DNA from: Granulosicoccaceae bacterium
Lineage (GTDB): Bacteria > Pseudomonadota > Gammaproteobacteria > DAOVJZ01
Reading direction: 5' to 3'
Assembly: GCA_030632035.1 (NCBI GenBank)
Contig: DAOVJZ010000040.1
Span: 1 to 9,903, forward strand
DNA: 9,903 nt
In this document: positions 6,506 through 9,903 of the stretch, one piece after another
Layout of the letters: every line of letters begins with the position of its first letter
How positions within the stretch are numbered: the stretch's first letter is position 1
Program-made: the position numbers and the translations under genes
Notes under the pieces: generated by a model
What the model was told of the DNA's origin: nothing
The model's database searches: none
Seen by the model: only the letters and a program-made list of their open reading frames with translations

Positions 6506-8455
6506 ATGGAAATGACCGATTTTTCCCACCGTATCGAGGACTATGCCGAATGGAAGTCCAACCTGATACAGGAAATAAAAAAATACAAAAAGTGGCTGGA
6601 TGATCAAGGGCTTGATGAACCCGATACCGACCTGCGTATTTATGAGTTACTGGAAACACTCAAGTCTGATCGTGTCACTATCGCCTTTGTGGCTGAATTT
6701 TCCCGCGGCAAAACCGAACTGATTAATGCCATTTTCTTTGCTTCTTATAAACGCCGCCTGCTCCCTTCCGAAGCTGGCCGTACCACCATGTGCCCAACCG
6801 AACTTTTTCATGATGACAAAAGTGAAGAAGCCTATTTACGTTTGTTGCCCATTGAAACCCGGGCAGAAGAAAAGAGCATTGCTGCATACAAACAGGATCC
6901 AATGGCATGGCAACAACACCCGCTCAACACTGACTACCCCGATGAAATGGAAGAAGTATTCAAGGAAATTGTCCAGACCAAAAAAGTACCCATTGAAGAA
7001 GCCCTGCGTCTTGGTTTATATGATGAAGCACATCATGAATCTATTGGTGGTGGTGATGAGGTTGAAATTCCGGTATGGCGTCATGCGCTGATCAGTTTTC
7101 CACACCCGTTATTAAAACAGGGTCTGGTTATACTGGACACACCCGGACTAAATGCACTCGGCAACGAACCTGAACTTACTGTTAATATGCTGCCCAATGC
7201 ACAGGCCGTGCTGTTTGTACTGGCCGCCGATACCGGTGTAACCAAATCTGACATGGATATGTGGCAAAACTATATTCGTTCATTCCGTAACGTCCATGAT
7301 AATGGGTTGATGGTTGTAATGAACAAGATCGATACCTTGTGGGACGAACTCAAAGGTGAAAGTGCCATTGAACAAACAATCAGCAAGCAATCCAGCGAAG
7401 CGGCAAAAATGCTGGGTATTTCTGCAAACAGTATTTTTCCATTATCAGCACAAAAAGGCCTTATTGCAAAAGTAAAACATGATGAACCTCTGCTTGAACA
7501 GTCGCGTTTATTGGCTCTGGAAACTTCACTGGCCAAAAACGTGATCCCGCATAAACAGGAAATCGTACGCAATAATGTTGTAAATGACATTGGTGGCATG
7601 GTACAGGACTCAAGAGGCGTTATTATTTCACGCCTGCAATCTACTGAAAAACAGAAAAAGGAACTGGAAAACCTGAGCGGTAAAAATGCAAATATGATTC
7701 AACACTTGATGGAAACAACACGTGAAGAGCAAGTTATCTATCAAAAGAATCTACAAAGTTTTCAGTCAAGTCATGCCTCACTAAAGCAAAAGGCACAGGG
7801 TTTAATGGCATCACTCAGTGTCAGTGCGATTGATAAAATGATCACACAGGCGCGTACTGATATGGCTGATAGCTGGACTACTCATGGCCTCAAGGTGGGT
7901 ATGCAGACTGTATTCGATAATGCACGTAACAATATGGACAATGCAAAAATGCAGGCCGACAGGATTCGTGATGAAGTGATGGCCATTTACAAAAAGTTCC
8001 ATGAACAACATGGCATGATGGCAGTTAAACCAAAAGTATTTTCCATTACCCGGTATAAACTGGAACTGGATAAACTATATGAAGAGGCAGAAGAATTCAG
8101 AAAGAGCCCTGCCACTGCCATGACCGAAAAATATTTTGTGATTAAGAAATTCTTTATCTCCATAGCCAGTCATGCACGCAACACCTTCTACAGTGCACAA
8201 AAGGATGCCGACAACTGGGCTAAAATTGTGATGAATCCATTGGTCCTGCAAATAAGGGAACACAAGGATGCCATGGATAAACGTCTGGCCAGCCTGCGTA
8301 AGATCAGTGAGTCACATGAAACGCTTGATGTGAAAATCAAGGAGCTGGAATCAGATATCACGGCATTAAATGAACAACTGGCATCCATCGAAGGTATCCT
8401 CAATGCCATCGACTATCCGCTCGAACCTGAAATAGAGATCGCTGCTACAGCCTAG
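6506..8455 (+). CDS. Dynamin-like large GTPase
   Basis: This is a 649-residue protein with a dynamin-type GTPase domain near the N-terminus and a long helical remainder. G1 is AEFSRGKTELINA (63-75); the first P-loop glycine is Ala63. G2 is GRTTMCPTEL (91-100). G3 is VILDTPGLNAL (208-218), G4 is VVMNKIDTLWDE (270-281) and G5 is PLSAQKG (312-318). About 110 residues separate G2 from G3. Residues 360-500 and 585-635 are rich in E, K, Q and heptad-like hydrophobic positions, as expected for the stalk and coiled-coil parts of dynamins. The segment 543-562 (YFVIKKFFISIASHARNTFY) is aromatic and basic and could be a membrane-contact loop; no true transmembrane helix is evident. Bacterial dynamin-like proteins remodel or protect membranes, and some act in chromosome dynamics or phage defence; the role here is unknown. 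GGAAA at 6496-6500 supports ATG 6506. The spacers on both sides suggest its own transcription unit. Confidence 0.88.
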   Translation: MEMTDFSHRIEDYAEWKSNLIQEIKKYKKWLDDQGLDEPDTDLRIYELLETLKSDRVTIAFVAEFSRGKTELINAIFFASYKRRLLPSEAGRTTMCPTELFHDDKSEEAYLRLLPIETRAEEKSIAAYKQDPMAWQQHPLNTDYPDEMEEVFKEIVQTKKVPIEEALRLGLYDEAHHESIGGGDEVEIPVWRHALISFPHPLLKQGLVILDTPGLNALGNEPELTVNMLPNAQAVLFVLAADTGVTKSDMDMWQNYIRSFRNVHDNGLMVVMNKIDTLWDELKGESAIEQTISKQSSEAAKMLGISANSIFPLSAQKGLIAKVKHDEPLLEQSRLLALETSLAKNVIPHKQEIVRNNVVNDIGGMVQDSRGVIISRLQSTEKQKKELENLSGKNANMIQHLMETTREEQVIYQKNLQSFQSSHASLKQKAQGLMASLSVSAIDKMITQARTDMADSWTTHGLKVGMQTVFDNARNNMDNAKMQADRIRDEVMAIYKKFHEQHGMMAVKPKVFSITRYKLELDKLYEEAEEFRKSPATAMTEKYFVIKKFFISIASHARNTFYSAQKDADNWAKIVMNPLVLQIREHKDAMDKRLASLRKISESHETLDVKIKELESDITALNEQLASIEGILNAIDYPLEPEIEIAATA

Positions 8456-8483
8456 TATTCCTTCAAAAACGGGGGGATTAGAG

Positions 8484-8512
8484 TTGCGCCCTGTTAACTG
8501 CTCACTTAGACT
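8484..8512 (+). promoter_or_regulatory. Possible sigma-70-like promoter of metX
   Basis: TTGCGC (8484-8489) and TAGACT (8507-8512) are separated by 17 bases. Each matches the -35 or -10 consensus at four of six positions. A start near 8519 would leave a leader of about 29 bases. It lies in the 92-base spacer between the GTPase gene and metX, where a promoter is expected. The match is weak and unsupported by other evidence. Confidence 0.3.
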
Positions 8513-8535
8513 TATGTCTTTGATAACAAGAGCAG
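8498..8535. repeat. Nested dyad symmetry upstream of metX
   Basis: CTGCTC (8498-8503) pairs with GAGCAG (8530-8535). Inside it AGAC (8508-8511) pairs with GTCT (8516-8519). The outer arm ends 12 bases before the metX ATG. It could be an operator overlapping the possible metX promoter or, if transcription starts further upstream, a two-tier leader hairpin. The arms are short, so chance is possible. Confidence 0.35.
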
Positions 8536-8547
8536 ATTCCATCCAAA

Positions 8548-9681
8548 ATGCCAGATTCTATTCCTGCTGATTCTATTGGTATTGTCAGTCCCAGCGTACA
8601 AAAATTTAATACGCCGCTGGCGCTCGACTGTGGGCGGGAACTCAAGCAATACGAACTTATTTATGAGGCCTATGGTGAGCTCAATGCCGATAAGTCCAAT
8701 GCCATCCTGATCTGTCATGCCTTGAGCAGTGATCACCATGCCGCCGGTTATCACAGCATGGAAGACAAGAAACCAGGCTGGTGGGAAAACTGTATTGGCC
8801 CAGGCAAGCCTATCGATACCAACCGATTTTATGTTATCTGCCCCAATAATCTGGGTGGGTGTAGTGGCTCTACCGGCCCAGTGACAACCAATCCGGAAAC
8901 CGGCAAGCCCTATGGCCCTGACTTTCCTATCGTAACCGTAAAAGACTGGGTCCAAAGTCAGGCACGGCTAGCCGATGCACTTGGCATTGATCAGTTTGCC
9001 GCTGTCATTGGTGGCTCGCTCGGTGGTATGCAGACACTGCAATGGGCGATTGATTTTCCGGATCGTTTGCGCCATTCCGTTATCATCGCTGCCGCTCCGC
9101 TTTTATCTGCACAAAACATTGCGTTTAATGATGTTGCACGTCAGGCCATCATGACCGATCCGGAGTTTTATGCCGGCCATTATTACGAGCACAATACCGT
9201 CCCTAAACACGGATTGATGATTGCACGTATGCTCGGCCACATTACCTATCTTTCAGATGATTCCATGCGTGGTAAATTCGGGCGTGAATTGCGTGAAGGC
9301 AAGCTTAACTACAACTTTGATATTGAATTTCAGGTAGAAAGTTATTTGCGCTATCAAGGTGAATTGTTTATTAATCGCTTTGACGCCAACACCTACCTGC
9401 TCATGACCAAGGCACTGGATTATTTTGATCCTGCGGCAGACTACGATGATGACTTGACCAAGGCATTGGCCAACGTTAAATCCAAATCATTGGTCGTGTC
9501 ATTTACGACTGACTGGCGTTTCTCACCCGAACGTTCACTTGAAATCGTGAAGGCGTTACATAATAACGACAAGGACTTTAGTTATATCGAGGTTGAGGCC
9601 AAACATGGACACGATGCATTTTTAATGAAAATACCTTATTACATGGATACATTTTCAGCCTATATGGGTAATGTGAAATAA
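8548..9681 (+). CDS. metX: Homoserine O-acyltransferase MetX (probably succinyl-type)
   Basis: This 377-residue alpha/beta hydrolase transfers an acyl group from acyl-CoA to the hydroxyl of homoserine, the first dedicated step of methionine synthesis in the cytosol. The nucleophile is Ser157 in IGGSLGGMQ. The other triad members are Asp322 (FTTDWRFSP) and His355 (KHGHDAFL). Further signatures are ILICHALSSDHHAAGYHS, GWWENCIGPGKPIDT, NNLGGCSGSTGP and LSAQNIAFNDVARQAI. It closely resembles the Pseudomonas protein, which is a succinyltransferase working with MetW. MetX homologues differ in acyl donor, so succinyl-CoA is inferred from that resemblance and from the adjacent metW. The start at 8548 gives the typical PxDSIGIVSP N-terminus; no strong ribosome binding site is visible. 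Only one base separates its stop from the metW ATG. Confidence 0.96.
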   Translation: MPDSIPADSIGIVSPSVQKFNTPLALDCGRELKQYELIYEAYGELNADKSNAILICHALSSDHHAAGYHSMEDKKPGWWENCIGPGKPIDTNRFYVICPNNLGGCSGSTGPVTTNPETGKPYGPDFPIVTVKDWVQSQARLADALGIDQFAAVIGGSLGGMQTLQWAIDFPDRLRHSVIIAAAPLLSAQNIAFNDVARQAIMTDPEFYAGHYYEHNTVPKHGLMIARMLGHITYLSDDSMRGKFGRELREGKLNYNFDIEFQVESYLRYQGELFINRFDANTYLLMTKALDYFDPAADYDDDLTKALANVKSKSLVVSFTTDWRFSPERSLEIVKALHNNDKDFSYIEVEAKHGHDAFLMKIPYYMDTFSAYMGNVK

Positions 9682-9682
9682 C

Positions 9683-9903
9683 ATGACCGAACTTCGACGC
9701 GACCTCGCCATTATCAGTGAGTGGATCAAACCCAACAGCCGAATTCTCGATCTAGGTTGTGGTAATGGCACCCTGTTGAAACACCTGCGTGATACGCGGG
9801 GTGTAAATGGCTATGGTCTTGAAATCAATACCAATAAAATTATTCAGTGTGTAAATAATAATATCAATGTAATCCAGACTGACCTTGATGCCGGCTTGTC
9901 TGA
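9683..9903 (+). CDS. metW: MetW methyltransferase-fold protein, 5' part
   Basis: These are the first 73 residues of a MetW-family protein, cut by the window edge with two bases of the next codon. The SAM-binding motif I is ILDLGCGNGTLL (about residues 21-32), preceded by RRDLAIISEWIKPNSR and followed by GYGLEI and NVIQTDLDAGL, all characteristic of MetW. In bacteria with metXW pairs, MetW is needed for, or strengthens, MetX-dependent homoserine acylation. The ATG lies one base after the metX stop, so the pair is surely co-transcribed. The Shine-Dalgarno sequence is weak, which fits coupling to metX translation. Confidence 0.95.
   Translation, partial: MTELRRDLAIISEWIKPNSRILDLGCGNGTLLKHLRDTRGVNGYGLEINTNKIIQCVNNNINVIQTDLDAGLS

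Noticed and set aside
6726..7091. 121-codon open frame on the + strand inside the dynamin-like gene
   Set aside because: It is out of frame with an intact GTPase domain spanning the same bases and has no family features.
8508..8519. AGAC-TTAT-GTCT resembling a MetJ box upstream of metX
   Set aside because: The MetJ operator is contiguous AGACGTCT in tandem copies; here the half-sites are four bases apart, single, and the organism has a metXW rather than an enteric metA layout.
8512..8955. 147-codon open frame on the - strand opposite the 5' part of metX
   Set aside because: It is antisense to clear MetX coding sequence, with composition explained by the metX codons and no recognisable motif.

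Overview
This window looks like a chromosomal core region from a gammaproteobacterium of moderate G+C content. Three things point there: a pyrB gene overlapping a degenerate dihydroorotase-like pyrC' (the Pseudomonas-type aspartate transcarbamoylase arrangement), a pilT-type twitching-motility ATPase divergent from a yggS-proC-yggT-yggU cluster, and a metX-metW pair. From memory, the same order of blocks (pyrB/pyrC' region, pilT, yggS, proC, yggT, yggU-like gene, metX, metW) occurs in Pseudomonas. I cannot name a genus from the sequence alone.

Left block (1-2718, + strand): the 3' end of pyrB, then pyrC' with a 4-base ATGA overlap, then a pyrK-like iron-sulfur flavoprotein 10 bases later. This reads as a pyrimidine biosynthesis operon. 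The pyrC' product has lost most dihydroorotase metal ligands and is probably a structural partner of PyrB rather than an enzyme. The pyrK-like gene has no pyrD beside it. Convergent to this block, 34 bases away, is pilT (2753-3790, - strand).

The 165-base divergent spacer between pilT and yggS holds the clearest non-coding signal: an 82-base element with 20-base terminal inverted repeats (18/20 identical, both differences G-U compatible). An inner 7-bp hairpin shares bases with its right arm.

Middle block (3956-6396, + strand): yggS (PLP homeostasis), proC (last step of proline synthesis), yggT (membrane protein) and yggU (DUF167). The last three are tightly packed, with a GTG start touching the proC stop and a TTG start inside yggT.

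Right block: a 649-residue dynamin-like GTPase (6506-8455) stands alone between yggU and metX with spacers of 109 and 92 bases. In the Pseudomonas layout I remember, nothing comparable lies there, so it looks like lineage-specific cargo. It is followed by metX (8548-9681) and the 5' part of metW (9683 to the window edge), the acyl-homoserine branch of methionine synthesis. A small nested dyad lies just upstream of metX.

No tRNA, rRNA, CRISPR array, transposase gene or convincing rho-independent terminator was seen. No gene-free stretch exceeds 165 bases. Most of the window is well-known housekeeping sequence; the GTPase, the inverted-repeat element and the orphan pyrK-like gene are the parts worth attention.
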